Assembly: GCF_028291725.1 (NCBI RefSeq)
Contig: NZ_JAQGNT010000107.1
Location: forward strand, 1-64,000
Reading direction: 5' to 3'
DNA: 64,000 nucleotides
Source of the DNA: Hydrocarboniphaga sp.
GTDB taxonomy: Bacteria > Pseudomonadota > Gammaproteobacteria > Nevskiales > Nevskiaceae
Shown: positions 8,449-17,397 of the stretch, piece by piece
Layout: each line of letters begins with the position of its first letter
How positions within the stretch are numbered: the first letter of the stretch is position 1
Notes under the pieces: generated by a model
Told to the model about the DNA's origin: nothing
What the model saw: only the letters and a program-made list of their open reading frames with translations
Database searches by the model: none
Translations under genes and position numbers: made by a program

Positions 8449-10419
8449 GTGAAGCTCAAGTACTACTTCGCCGCCGCGGTGATCGCGACCAGCGCCCTGG
8501 TGGCGGCGGTGATACTCGGCTGGGTCGAGGGCAACGCCTCGACTCTGGCGACGGTGTCGATCCCGCTGTTCCTGATCGGCGTCTCGGCAGCCTGGTTCCT
8601 GGATGCGCTGGACCGGCGCCTTTCGGATCTGTCGCAGACCGCGCATGCGCTCGCCGCGCCGTCCAGCGCTCAAGCCGTGGGCCTGGCACGCACCGACGAC
8701 ACGGTCACGGTGATCGCGCGCTCGCTCGACGGTGTGCAGCGGCGCATGAGCGAGCTGCAGACGCGCTTCGAACAGCAGCGCGCGATCGCCGAGCACGCAC
8801 CCGACGCGATGTGGGTGCTGCACGTGGAATCCGCTTGCCTGTCCGACGTCAACCAGAGCTTCGTCGATCTGTGCGGGCTTCCGCGCGAGCAGATCATCGG
8901 CGTCACGCCGCGCATGTTCGGCCTGCGGCCGCAGGCCGACGGCACGCCATCGACCGATTTTCTGCAATGGCTGATCGAGCACGCGCTGGCCGGCGAGCGC
9001 GTGGTCGCCGGCTGCACGCTGCTGACCAGCAGCGGCGAGCGGCTGCCCTGCGAAGTGCGCGCCGCCAAGCTGCCCTCGCTGCCCGGCCGAACCTTGATCG
9101 GCGGCACCCTGATCGGCATCAGCGAGCGCCTGAAGTCGGAGCGTGCGCTCGCCGATCGCCTCGCGTTCGAAGCCCTGATCTCGAAGCTGTCGACCGAGAT
9201 GATCACCTACAACTCGCTGCAGATCGACGAGGGCATCAACCGCGCCCTGGCCGAAATCGGCCGGCTGATGCAGGCCGATCGCTGCTACGTGTTCACCTAC
9301 GACGACAGCGACCGGCTGCTGGCCTGCTCCCATGAGTGGAGCGTGCCCGGCGTGCTGTCGCTGCGCGAACACGGCAGCGCGGCGGCGCCGGCCGATTTCC
9401 CGTGGTCGCAGTCGTTTTTGCAGCGCGGCGAGATCGTCAATGTCGCGCGCACCACCGACCTGCCGCCGGAAGCGGCCAAGGAGCGCGCCGCCTGGACGCT
9501 GTCCGCGGTGCGCTCGGTGGTGATGGTGCCGCTGCGGCCGCGGCCCAGCGTGCCCGGGCTGGTCGGCTTCGAGTGGATCCACAACGAGCGCGTGTGGCCA
9601 CCCGAGCTGGTGTTCCTGCTGACGGTGTTCGGCGAGATGATCAGCAACCTGCTGGCGCGGCAGGTGGTGGAGCGCGAATTGGCGCGCCAGCACGAGGCGC
9701 TGGAGCGGAGCATCAGTGAGCTGACCCGCAGCAACTCCGAGTTGCAACGCTTCGCCTATGCGGCTTCGCATGATCTGCAGGAGCCGCTGCGCGCGATCTC
9801 CGGCTTCTCCGACCTGCTGGTACGGCGCTACAAGGGCCGGCTCGACGCGACCGCCGACGAGTATCTGGACTTCGTTCGCGACGCCGCCGGCCGCATGCGC
9901 GGCATGATCAACAACCTGCTCGACTACTCGCGCATCGACGCCAGCCCGCGGCCTTTCGAGGTCTGCGACATGAACGAGGTGCTGAACCTCGCACTGGCCA
10001 ACCTGCATGCCTCGATCGACGAACTCGAAGCGCGTATCGAATGCGAGCGCCTGCCCAGCGTCATGGGCGATCCTTCGCAGCTGCTGCAGCTGCTGCAGAA
10101 CCTGATCAGCAATGCGATCAAGTTCCATGCGGACGCACCGCCACATGTGCACGTGGAGTGCAAACTCGTCGACAAGGAATGGCTGATCAGCGTGCGCGAC
10201 AACGGCATTGGCCTGCGCGTGGAAGACAGCGAACGCATCTTCGAGGTCTTCAAACGCCTGCACGCGGCGGATCGTTATCCGGGCAGCGGCATCGGCCTGT
10301 CGGTATGCAAGCGCATCATCGAGCGCCATCGCGGCGGCATCTGGGCGCAGCCCAACGAGGATGGTGTCGGCGCGACGCTGTGGTTCACGCTGCCGGTGCT
10401 GGCGGAGGACGCGGCCTGA
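8449..10419 (+). CDS. membrane sensor histidine kinase with PAS and GAF domains
   Basis: A 656-residue kinase starting at GTG (an upstream ATG at 8441 hits a stop at once). There are two N-terminal membrane helices (about 5-27 and 32-52), a PAS domain (about 112-225), a GAF domain (about 235-405), HisKA with the phosphorylatable His in [12 protein letters not shown], and HATPase_c with N box ([12 protein letters not shown]), DNGIGL and [12 protein letters not shown]. The kinase part resembles phytochrome-like and oxygen/light sensor kinases, but no bilin cysteine context is evident. No response regulator is adjacent; the NtrC-type regulator 7 kb away is an unproven partner. The last codons are duplicated beyond the next repeat. 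Confidence 0.92.
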   Translation: MKLKYYFAAAVIATSALVAAVILGWVEGNASTLATVSIPLFLIGVSAAWFLDALDRRLSDLSQTAHALAAPSSAQAVGLARTDDTVTVIARSLDGVQRRMSELQTRFEQQRAIAEHAPDAMWVLHVESACLSDVNQSFVDLCGLPREQIIGVTPRMFGLRPQADGTPSTDFLQWLIEHALAGERVVAGCTLLTSSGERLPCEVRAAKLPSLPGRTLIGGTLIGISERLKSERALADRLAFEALISKLSTEMITYNSLQIDEGINRALAEIGRLMQADRCYVFTYDDSDRLLACSHEWSVPGVLSLREHGSAAAPADFPWSQSFLQRGEIVNVARTTDLPPEAAKERAAWTLSAVRSVVMVPLRPRPSVPGLVGFEWIHNERVWPPELVFLLTVFGEMISNLLARQVVERELARQHEALERSISELTRSNSELQRFAYAASHDLQEPLRAISGFSDLLVRRYKGRLDATADEYLDFVRDAAGRMRGMINNLLDYSRIDASPRPFEVCDMNEVLNLALANLHASIDELEARIECERLPSVMGDPSQLLQLLQNLISNAIKFHADAPPHVHVECKLVDKEWLISVRDNGIGLRVEDSERIFEVFKRLHAADRYPGSGIGLSVCKRIIERHRGGIWAQPNEDGVGATLWFTLPVLAEDAA

Positions 10420-10586
10420 CTTCCCTCTCCTTTGGAGTATGGGTATCTACACATCATCCCGCTCGCGTGTAGGTTGGGGTGAGCGTAGCGAACCCCAACG
10501 TGTGTCCGCGCCGATGTTGGGGTTCGCTATGCTCACCCCAACCTACTCAACTGGCGGAAGCGGCCTAACTTCCCTCTCCTTTGGAG
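10399..10586. repeat. near-direct repeats flanking a family A element
   Basis: The end of the kinase gene (10399-10437, containing CTGGCGGA...CGGCCTGACTTCC) is repeated at 10551-10586 with a 2-3 base length difference and one substitution in the stop-codon region (TGA becomes TAA). The segment between holds the family-A pair at 10469-10546. This looks like a local duplication connected with the gain of the element. Confidence 0.75.
10469..10546. repeat. family A REP-like inverted pair (reverse orientation)
   Basis: Two inverted GTAGGTTGGGG hairpins. The spacer carries TCCGCGCCGATG, the reverse complement of the CATCGGCGCGGA spacer found in other copies, so this copy is inserted the other way round. 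Confidence 0.9.
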
Positions 10587-10590
10587 AGGG
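10572..10590. terminator. possible hairpin terminator 3' of the MDR gene
   Basis: Perfect 8-bp stem CCCTCTCC-TTT-GGAGAGGG located 5 bp after the stop of the minus-strand MDR gene. No T-tract follows, so factor-independent termination is doubtful. The left duplicate at 10424-10437 has lost the matching arm. Confidence 0.35.
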
Positions 10591-10594
10591 GAAA

Positions 10595-11608
10595 TCAGCC
10601 GCCGGCGAGCTTGACCACGGTGCGGCCGCGGGTCTGGGCCGCGATCATCGTCGCGCACACCTCGGGTACGTCTTCCAGCTCGACGGTTCGGGTCGCGATC
10701 AGGCCGTCGAGCTGCGCCGGCTTCCAGTCGCCGGCCAGCTTGCTCCACAGGTCCAGCCGCCATTGTCGCGGCATCTCCACCGAGTGGATGCCGAGCAGCG
10801 ACACGCCGCGCAGAATGAAGGGCATCACCGTCGCCTGCAGGTCCGCGCTCGCCGCCAGGCCAACGCTGCCGACATTGCCCCAGGGCCGGGTGCTGCGGAT
10901 CAGCCAGGACAGCATCTCGCCGCCGAGGTTGTCGACCGCCCCGCCCCAGAGCACCGACTCCAGCGGTCTGCTGCCGAGCTTGAGTTCCTGGCGGCTGATC
11001 ACCTCGTCGGCGCCGAGCTGCTTCAGATAGTCCTCGGCGCCGGCCTTCTTGCCGGTGATCGCGGCGACCGTGAAGCCGGCGCGCTTGAACAGCGTGATCG
11101 CGACCGCACCGACGCCGCCGGTGGGCCCGGTGATCGCGATCGTGCCGTTCTCCGGACGCTGATGGTTCTCGAGCATCCGGCGCAGCGCGATGGCGGCGGT
11201 GAAGCCGGCCGTGCCCAGCGCCATCGCCTCGAACAGGCTCAGCCCGTCCGGCAGCGGCACCACCGCCGAGGCCGGCATGCGCACGTACTCGGCGAGTCCG
11301 CCATCGAGCAGTTCGCCCATGTTGCAGCCCGTCACCAGCACCTTGTCGCCGGGCTTGAACGCCGCATCGACACTGGACTCGACGATGCCGGAACAGTCGA
11401 TGCCGGCGACACGCGGCAGCGCGCGCATGATCCGGCTCGTGCCGGTCACCGCCAGCGCGTCCTTGTAATTCAGACAGGAGTAGGCGACGCGGATCACCAC
11501 CTCGCCCGGCGTCAGATCGTCGATGCTCAAGCTGTCGAAGCGCGCTTCGGTGCGCTTGTCCACGGCGTGTACCCGCAACGCCTTGAAACGGCTCGGACTG
11601 CTGCTCAT
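10595..11608 (-). CDS. acuI: acrylyl-CoA reductase-like MDR oxidoreductase (AcuI/YhdH family)
   Basis: A 337-residue zinc-independent medium-chain reductase. It has a GroES-like N-terminal domain (SCLNYKDALAVTG, GIDCSGIV) and a Rossmann domain with the NADP-binding motif ITGPTGGVGAVA. The pattern NYKDALAVTG...GCNMGE is typical of the AcuI/YhdH group, which reduces acrylyl-CoA to propionyl-CoA using NADPH. It is a single-gene unit converging with the kinase gene. No DMSP-lyase or propionate genes are adjacent, so the physiological substrate is inferred from family only. Confidence 0.88.
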   Translation of the reverse strand: MSSSPSRFKALRVHAVDKRTEARFDSLSIDDLTPGEVVIRVAYSCLNYKDALAVTGTSRIMRALPRVAGIDCSGIVESSVDAAFKPGDKVLVTGCNMGELLDGGLAEYVRMPASAVVPLPDGLSLFEAMALGTAGFTAAIALRRMLENHQRPENGTIAITGPTGGVGAVAITLFKRAGFTVAAITGKKAGAEDYLKQLGADEVISRQELKLGSRPLESVLWGGAVDNLGGEMLSWLIRSTRPWGNVGSVGLAASADLQATVMPFILRGVSLLGIHSVEMPRQWRLDLWSKLAGDWKPAQLDGLIATRTVELEDVPEVCATMIAAQTRGRTVVKLAGG

Positions 11609-11747
11609 TTCATCTCCTGGTCTTTATCTGTAATCGCATGCCCGCGGAAATTCTGCCACAGGCAGCCACTGGCACCGGCCACGGAACGGGATCAGTTCAG
11701 TACACTGCCTGCCCACCGCCGACCCGCGTCTTCGCGATCTGCCGCCC

Positions 11748-12380
11748 ATGTCCACACTCGCCAGGCAATACACCCTGAACCCACCGCTCGACGAATCCGA
11801 GCTGCTGCCCGAGCCGGTCGACCAGCTGCAGAACTGGATCGCAGCCGCCAGCGAAGCCGGCATGACCGAGCCCGGGGCAATGACGCTGGCCACGGTCGGC
11901 GACGACGGCCGGCCCTCCGCGCGCATCGTGCTGTGCAAGGGCTTCCATGATGGCGGTGTCTGCTTCTTCACCAACTACGAGAGCCGCAAGGGACGCGAAC
12001 TGGCCGCGCGTCCGCAGGCCTCGCTGGTGTTCTGGTGGGACAAGCTCGAGCGTCAGGTCCGGCTCGAAGGCCCGGTCGAGCGCGTCAGCCGCGAGCAGTC
12101 GCTGGAGTATTTCCGCAAGCGCCCGCGCGAATCCCAGCTCGGTGCCTACAGCTCGCGCCAGTCCGCGGTGGTCGCCACGCGCGAAGAGCTGGACGCGCGC
12201 ATGGAGGCCAACGAGCAGGCCTTCGCCGGCAGCGAGATTCCGTTGCCCGATTCCTGGGGCGGCTACGTGCTGAGGCCGCAGGCCGTGGAGTTCTGGCAGG
12301 GCCGCCGCGGCCGCATGCACGATCGCCTGCTGTACCTGCGCGACGCCGCCGGCTGGCGTATCGAGCGCCTCGAACCTTAG
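11748..12380 (+). CDS. pdxH: pyridoxamine 5'-phosphate oxidase
   Basis: A 210-residue FMN enzyme that oxidises pyridoxamine/pyridoxine 5'-phosphate to pyridoxal 5'-phosphate, the last step of vitamin B6 synthesis and salvage. The FMN-binding segment RIVLCKG...FFTNYESRKG, the RPRESQLGAY region and the C-terminal signature EFWQGRRGRMHDR match the family, as does the length. It is divergent from the MDR gene and is followed after 41 bp by the M48 lipoprotein gene in the same direction. Confidence 0.96.
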   Translation: MSTLARQYTLNPPLDESELLPEPVDQLQNWIAAASEAGMTEPGAMTLATVGDDGRPSARIVLCKGFHDGGVCFFTNYESRKGRELAARPQASLVFWWDKLERQVRLEGPVERVSREQSLEYFRKRPRESQLGAYSSRQSAVVATREELDARMEANEQAFAGSEIPLPDSWGGYVLRPQAVEFWQGRRGRMHDRLLYLRDAAGWRIERLEP

Positions 12381-12421
12381 CGTCGTCGCGCATCAACACT
12401 CAATCGCTGGGAGTCTCAACC

Positions 12422-13216
12422 ATGTCGATGCCGCGCATCGTCTTTTCATTGCTGAGCGTCGTGCTTGTGGTCGCCTGCGCAACCTCGCCGCTGGGCCGCA
12501 GACAGCTCAAACTGGTGTCGGATTCCGAAGTCAGCCAGATGGGCATCAACTCGTTTACCGAGCTGAAGCAGAAAACACCGGCGACCAAGGACAGCCGGGA
12601 AGCGGCCTACGTGCAGTGCGTGGCCGGCGCGATCACGCGCGTGATTCCGCAGATGCAGTGGGACGTGACGATCCCGGCAAGCTGGGAAGTGGTGACTTTC
12701 GAGAGCAAGGACGTCAATGCGTTTGCGTTGCCGGGCGGCAAGATCGGCGTCTATACCGGCCTGCTGGGCGTGGCGACCACGCAGGATCAGCTCGCGGCGG
12801 TGATCGGCCACGAAGTGTCGCATGTGCTCGCCGGCCATTCGGCCGAGCGCGTGTCTTCGGACGCGGTCGGCGAGGTCGGCACCGTGGTCGCCTCGGCCTT
12901 TACCGGCATCGACGCCAGCACGCTCAGCGTCGCGACCAAGACCCTGTTCCTGCTGCCCTACTCGCGCGCCCACGAGAGCGAGGCCGACCTGCTCGGCATG
13001 GACCTGATGTCCAAGGCCGGCTTCGATCCCAGCCAGTCCATCGCACTGTGGAAGAACATGGCCGCGGCCAGCAACGGCCAGGCGCAGCCGCAGATGCTGT
13101 CGACGCATCCGTCGAACTCGACCCGCATCCACGACCTGAGCGCGCGCCTGCCGCAGGACCAGGTGCTGTATCAGCAGGCCCGGGCTAGCGGTATGCGGCC
13201 CAGCTGCAGCCGGTAA
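12422..13216 (+). CDS. M48-family zinc metalloprotease lipoprotein (LoiP/YggG-like)
   Basis: A 264-residue predicted outer-membrane-associated lipoprotein: signal sequence with lipobox VVAC (Cys about 19), then an M48 peptidase domain. The zinc motif HEVSH (in IGHEVSHVLAGH) and third ligand region HESEADLLGMDLM are intact. ATG 12422 with GGAG nearby is chosen although the frame is open far upstream through pdxH in another phase. Similar small M48 lipoproteins (LoiP/YggG) take part in envelope protein quality control, which I infer here. It ends in a convergent gap filled by a family-B repeat. Confidence 0.92.
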   Translation: MSMPRIVFSLLSVVLVVACATSPLGRRQLKLVSDSEVSQMGINSFTELKQKTPATKDSREAAYVQCVAGAITRVIPQMQWDVTIPASWEVVTFESKDVNAFALPGGKIGVYTGLLGVATTQDQLAAVIGHEVSHVLAGHSAERVSSDAVGEVGTVVASAFTGIDASTLSVATKTLFLLPYSRAHESEADLLGMDLMSKAGFDPSQSIALWKNMAAASNGQAQPQMLSTHPSNSTRIHDLSARLPQDQVLYQQARASGMRPSCSR

Positions 13217-13235
13217 GACCAGCACCGCGCTTGCC

Positions 13236-13328
13236 GTAGGTCGGCAATCCCTTGCCGACGTGAGGCCCCGGTTGCGAATCGTCGGTTTCGCACCGCGTGC
13301 ACATGTCGGCAAGGGATTGCCGACCTAC
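13236..13328. repeat. family B REP-like inverted pair; contains the oppF-like stop codon
   Basis: GTAGGTCGGCAATCCCTTGCCGAC hairpin, spacer with GTGAGGCCCCGGTTGCG, then the inverted copy. The right GTAG head, read on the minus strand, supplies the TAG stop of the oppF-like gene. It lies between convergent genes. Confidence 0.92.
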
Positions 13329-14332
13329 GGTGTACCGACGAAATGGCAGGCGGCATAGCCGCCGTGCGCGACGCGGCGCAAGCTCGGCATCGCGCGGTTG
13401 CAGCTCTGGTCGGCCATCGGGCAGCGCGTGGCGAACACGCAGCCCGGCGGCGGGCTCAGCGGATTGGGCACCTCGCCCTGCAGCGCCGGCCGTGCATATT
13501 CGTGCTGCGGCATCGTCAGCTCGTCCGGCGGCATCGCCGCCAGCAGCGCGCGCGTATACGGATGCACCGCCTGCTGGAACAGCGCGTCGCGCTGCGCCTG
13601 CTCCATGATCCGGCCGAAGTACATCACCAGCACGCGCTGCGACAGGTGGCGCACCACCGCCAGATCATGCGCGATGAAGATCATCGCCAGGCCGTATTCG
13701 GCCTGCAGCTCGGCCAGCAGGTTGATGATCTGCGCCTGCACCGATACGTCGAGCGCCGACACCGGCTCGTCGCAGATCAGCACGCGCGGCTGCACGATCA
13801 GCGCCCGCGCGATGCCGACACGCTGGCACTGGCCGCCGGACAGCTCGTGCGGAAAACGCTCCGCATGTTCGGTACCCAGGCCGACTTTCTCGAGCATCGC
13901 CAGCATGCGCGCGGTGCGCTCGGTCCGGGTCAGATCCGGGAACAGCGTCTTCAGCGGCTCCTCGATGATCCGGCCGATGCGGTGGCGCGGATTCAGGCTC
14001 GATTGCGGGTCCTGAAATACCAGCTGGATATCGCGGCGCAGCGGCCGCCAGGCCTTTTTGTCGAGCCGCGCCAGGTCGACGGTGCGGCCGTCGGCAGCGG
14101 TGTATTCGATCGCACCCGAGGTCACCGGCTGCAGCCCGACCAGCGCCCGCGCGATGCTCGACTTACCGCTGCCCGACTCACCGACGATGCCGAGGGTCTC
14201 GCCGGGATACAGGTTGAAATCGACCCCGTCGACCGCGCGTGCCACGCCGCCACGCCGCCACGGCAGCCGGCTCCGCAACGGGTAATGGATTTTGAGCCGG
14301 CGGACGGCGAGCAGCGGAGGACTATCGTTCAC
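13325..14332 (-). CDS. OppF/DppF-type peptide ABC transporter ATPase (orphan)
   Basis: A 335-residue ATP-binding subunit. Walker A GESGSGKSS, signature LSGGQCQRV (Cys where Arg is usual), Walker B LICDEPVSALD, and the oligopeptide C-terminal extension with four cysteines (GCVFATRCP...SCNRAMP...AACHF). In family members this extension can hold an iron-sulfur cluster. No OppABCD-type permease, binding protein or D subunit lies next to it; the next gene upstream on the same strand is a small secreted protein. The partner transporter must be elsewhere or lost. Its stop codon TAG belongs to a repeat head. Confidence 0.9.
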   Translation of the reverse strand: MNDSPPLLAVRRLKIHYPLRSRLPWRRGGVARAVDGVDFNLYPGETLGIVGESGSGKSSIARALVGLQPVTSGAIEYTAADGRTVDLARLDKKAWRPLRRDIQLVFQDPQSSLNPRHRIGRIIEEPLKTLFPDLTRTERTARMLAMLEKVGLGTEHAERFPHELSGGQCQRVGIARALIVQPRVLICDEPVSALDVSVQAQIINLLAELQAEYGLAMIFIAHDLAVVRHLSQRVLVMYFGRIMEQAQRDALFQQAVHPYTRALLAAMPPDELTMPQHEYARPALQGEVPNPLSPPPGCVFATRCPMADQSCNRAMPSLRRVAHGGYAACHFVGTP

Positions 14333-14410
14333 GCCGCCATTTTAAGGCCAGCGGCGCCGCGGCGCTGGCGGTCGCTACCTCAAAAACTCGATGAATCCGC
14401 GTTCAGCTGC

Positions 14411-14488
14411 GTAGGTTGGGGTGAGCGCAGCGAACCCCAACATCGGCGCGGACACCCGTTGGGGTTCGCTGCGCTCACCCCAACCTAC
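14411..14488. repeat. family A REP-like inverted pair
   Basis: Complete inverted pair with spacer CATCGGCGCGGACACC. It lies 6 bp beyond the 3' end of the small secreted-protein gene and upstream of the oppF-like gene. Confidence 0.9.
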
Positions 14489-14493
14489 GCGCT

Positions 14494-14799
14494 TTAGCGG
14501 ATGGTTGCGGACGGCACCGTCCGGCGCAAAGCGTCGCCAACCGTCATCGCACCGCTCGCGTCCAGTTCCTCGCGGGTGACCACCTGGCCGGCCGCATTCA
14601 CACAATGGCCCTTGGTCGGCAGCCGCGATCCGGTCTGCATGCACGGCCGCGGCTTCTCGCCATCGGACTGGCTCGGCGACGGGCTTTGCGCCGAGATGTC
14701 GGCGGAGCTACCGGCAGTGGCGGCGGGCTGCGCCGCCGGCGCCCCAAAGCTGATCAGGTATAGCAGTACGGCAGCTGCGGAGATTCGATGGCTATTCAT
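14494..14799 (-). CDS. small secreted protein with TonB-plug-like C-terminus
   Basis: A 101-residue protein. ATG 14799 is chosen because AGGTGA lies just upstream and a clear signal peptide follows (AAAVLLYLISFGAPAAQ); the frame is open further up but without these signs. The mature part is Ser/Pro-rich with two cysteines (PCMQTG, GHCVNA). The final 30 residues, VVTREELDASGAMTVGDAL..., resemble the start of a TonB-dependent receptor plug domain, yet the protein ends right there at a repeat. It may be a remnant or a small independent periplasmic protein. No function is assigned. Confidence 0.65.
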   Translation of the reverse strand: MNSHRISAAAVLLYLISFGAPAAQPAATAGSSADISAQSPSPSQSDGEKPRPCMQTGSRLPTKGHCVNAAGQVVTREELDASGAMTVGDALRRTVPSATIR

Positions 14800-14876
14800 G
14801 ATGTTCACCTGCTGGTTGCAGCAACCCTGATAGGACCGCGCAAAACCCCGAGAAGTGCCGCGCCGCTGCTCACGGC

Positions 14877-15377
14877 CTATTCGAGCAGGCTGCGCAACAT
14901 CCACGCGGTCTTCTCGTGCAACTGCATGCGCTGCGTCAGCAGGTCGGCAGTGGGTTCATCGCTGACTTCTTCGGCAGCCGGGAACAGGCTGCGCGCGGTA
15001 CGCGTCACGGTCTCGTGATCGGCGACCAGGTTGCGCACCATCGTCATCGCCTCCGGATGCGTGCGGTCTTCTTTCACTGCCGCCAGTTCGGCGTATTCGC
15101 TGTACGAGCCCGGTGCGTTGAAGCCCAGCGCGCGGATGCGTTCGGCCACCAGATCCACTGCCAGCGAGGCCTCGGTGTACTGGCCCTCGAACATCAGGTG
15201 CAGCGTGTTGAACATCGGGCCGGTGACGTTCCAGTGATAGTTATGGGTCTTCAGATAGAGCGTGTATTCGTCGGCCAGCAGACGCGACAGACCTTCGGCG
15301 ATCGCCTGGCGATTGTCCTTGGGAATACCGATGTCGACCTTGGGTGCCTTGGACGGGGCGCGGTCCTTCTTGCTCAT
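14877..15377 (-). CDS. dps: Dps family DNA-binding ferritin-like protein
   Basis: A 166-residue ferritin-like protein that should form dodecamers, oxidise and store iron and protect DNA under stress. The signature around the intersubunit ferroxidase centre, [15 protein letters not shown], is intact, and the helical pattern fits Dps. The N-terminus is Lys-rich ([11 protein letters not shown]), as in DNA-binding members. ATG 15377 is preferred over 15401 because AAGGAG sits seven bases upstream of it. It is probably monocistronic. Confidence 0.94.
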   Translation of the reverse strand: MSKKDRAPSKAPKVDIGIPKDNRQAIAEGLSRLLADEYTLYLKTHNYHWNVTGPMFNTLHLMFEGQYTEASLAVDLVAERIRALGFNAPGSYSEYAELAAVKEDRTHPEAMTMVRNLVADHETVTRTARSLFPAAEEVSDEPTADLLTQRMQLHEKTAWMLRSLLE

Positions 15378-15471
15378 CTCGATCTCCTTGGTTTTGTTCA
15401 TGCGCCAGCTTACGCAAGGGTTGGCGATTTACGAAGTGAAACTTTTACAAGCGCTTGATTGGCTGTCGCTA

Positions 15472-16446
15472 TCAGGCGCCGCCGGCGGGCAGCTTCTGCC
15501 GGCGGTAGTAGCTGAAGATATCGTTCAGCTTGCGGCGCGGCTGCCAGCCGAAAGTCTCGCGGAACAGCCGGCCGTCGATGACCACCGGATACTTGAAGAA
15601 ATCGATCATGTAGCCCGGGAAGAATGCATTCCAGTTCAGAACATTGCTGATCAGCCTGGGCACCGCCGGCGGCACCGACGGAATCGGCAGCCGCTTGCAG
15701 CCGCATTGCGCGACTGCGTCCTGGTAGGCGATCCAGTCTTCCGGCGCGACGTTGTAGATGCCGGGGCGGTTCTGCTCGAACGCGAGCTTGATCGCGTCGG
15801 CCATATCGTCGACGTGCACAAACTGCATCATCGGCGAGAAGCCGATCAGCACCGGCGCGACGCTGCGCGCCAGCAGGATCGACATCGTATTGCGCACGCC
15901 CGGGCCGAGCACCGAGCACGGGCGCAGGATCGTGATGTTGAGCTCCGGGTGCTTCCACAGATAGATGTTGGCGAGTGATTCCAGCTCCACCGAATCGACC
16001 AGCTCCTGGGTGACTTCGGCGGCTTTCAGCGGCTGGTCTTCGTCCAGCAGCGCCGGGTTGTAGGCCGACGCGCCGTAAACCAGGAAAGTCGAATACACGA
16101 TCACCTGGCCGACGCCGTAGCGCTTGGCCAGTTCCAGCAGCTTTCTCATGCCCAGCACGTTGGAGTTGTAGCGCCGGTGCCGATCGGACTCGTGCGCGAA
16201 GATCCGGCCGATATGGATGATCGCATCGACCTTGTGGTTGCGGAACACGTCCTCGAAATCGCGTTTGTGAATCTCGACCTTGTACGTGGGGATGCCGCCA
16301 TCGATGTCGACCTTGTGACGGAAGTCGACCGCGATCACGTTGTATTGCGGATACAGCCGGGCGATCACGCGCTTGGCCAGCGAGCCCGCTGCGCCAGTGA
16401 CCAGCACGGTCTTCGCAGTCGCGGCGGGTTTTTTGCGGGCGGCCAT
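15472..16446 (-). CDS. extended SDR / NAD-dependent epimerase-like protein
   Basis: A 324-residue Rossmann protein. The N-terminal cofactor loop TGAAGSLAKRV follows a basic Ala/Lys leader, and HIGRIFA, YSTFLVYG and LRPCSVLGPG landmarks place it in the epimerase/dehydratase SDR group. The region where the catalytic YxxxK should lie (after VYGASAYNPALL...) reads LVDSVELESLANIY, with no obvious Tyr-x3-Lys, so catalysis may be lost or altered. It starts 15 bp after the acyltransferase stop, so the two are co-transcribed and may act in one lipid pathway. Exact substrate unknown. Confidence 0.85.
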   Translation of the reverse strand: MAARKKPAATAKTVLVTGAAGSLAKRVIARLYPQYNVIAVDFRHKVDIDGGIPTYKVEIHKRDFEDVFRNHKVDAIIHIGRIFAHESDRHRRYNSNVLGMRKLLELAKRYGVGQVIVYSTFLVYGASAYNPALLDEDQPLKAAEVTQELVDSVELESLANIYLWKHPELNITILRPCSVLGPGVRNTMSILLARSVAPVLIGFSPMMQFVHVDDMADAIKLAFEQNRPGIYNVAPEDWIAYQDAVAQCGCKRLPIPSVPPAVPRLISNVLNWNAFFPGYMIDFFKYPVVIDGRLFRETFGWQPRRKLNDIFSYYRRQKLPAGGA

Positions 16447-16461
16447 CGGTCCGGATATTCC

Positions 16462-17313
16462 TTAAAAGATCTTGGTGCGTTGCTTCAGGCCGACATCGAT
16501 CAGACCGCGGATCGCGTCCTTCACCTGGTCGACCCGCTTCTGCACCTCGTCTTCGCGGGTCACGCAGCCGCCGAAGTGCATGGGCTCGCCGAAGTTCAGA
16601 AACACCCGCGCCGGCAGCGGCAGCAGCGGCCCGACCGGGAAATACGGGATGCCGAGCAGCTTCGCCAGCGGCCAGAAGTTCAGCAGTGAGGGCATCGTCT
16701 CTTCGCAACCGACCACGCCGATCGGGATAATCGGCACGTTCTGGGTAACCGCCATGTGCATGAAGCCGTGGCCGAAACGCTGCAGCTCGTAGCGTTTTGC
16801 ATACGGCTTGCCGGAGCCGCGCACGCCCTCCGGGAACACGACCAGCAGTTCCTCGGCCTCGAGCATCTTGGTCGCGTTCAGCGGATCGCCGATCACCGAG
16901 CCCCAGGCGCTGAAGATGTTGCCGAGCCAGGGCACGGTCGGGAAAAACCGTTCGATCATCGAGCGCGGCACGCGCGGCCCGTTGTCGTTGGTCGCCACCG
17001 CCACCGAGATCATCATGCCGTCCATCGGCAGCTGGCCGGAATGGTTGGCGACCAGCAGCACGCGCCCCGTGGCGGGAACATGTTCCAGGCCGGTGGAGGT
17101 GACACGGAAGTAATGATCGTAAAGCAGCTTGGCGAGGCCGAGCCCGACCTTGGCCTGGCTCTCGTTGTAACCCCAGGGGTCGTAGCCGAAGCTGCCGACC
17201 GGCTTGGGCATGCGCGCCATCCAGGCATCGATTTCGGGCGTGACCACCCGGCTCATCAGGGCTTCTTTGAGGGCGTCGGGTGACAGCGACTTCAGCGATT
17301 CGCGCAGATTCAT
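16462..17313 (-). CDS. PlsC-like lysophospholipid acyltransferase family protein
   Basis: A 283-residue membrane-associated acyltransferase. The first block is NHSGQLPMDGMM (His and Asp seven residues apart rather than the usual HX4D), the FPEGVRGSG block is clear, and the IPIGVVGCEE region follows. This pattern fits the branch of LPLAT proteins carrying NHSG-LP-DG. Start 17313 (MNLRESL) avoids translating the upstream family-B repeat; GGAGGAG lies about 18 bases upstream. It is the first gene of a two-gene operon with the SDR protein. Confidence 0.87.
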   Translation of the reverse strand: MNLRESLKSLSPDALKEALMSRVVTPEIDAWMARMPKPVGSFGYDPWGYNESQAKVGLGLAKLLYDHYFRVTSTGLEHVPATGRVLLVANHSGQLPMDGMMISVAVATNDNGPRVPRSMIERFFPTVPWLGNIFSAWGSVIGDPLNATKMLEAEELLVVFPEGVRGSGKPYAKRYELQRFGHGFMHMAVTQNVPIIPIGVVGCEETMPSLLNFWPLAKLLGIPYFPVGPLLPLPARVFLNFGEPMHFGGCVTREDEVQKRVDQVKDAIRGLIDVGLKQRTKIF

Positions 17314-17397
17314 GGTCGGCTTTTTTGCGTCTCCTCCGACGCCTGCCGAACTTAAGTCATATTGCCGGCTGCGGGAAGTCGTAAACGGACTACAAAC

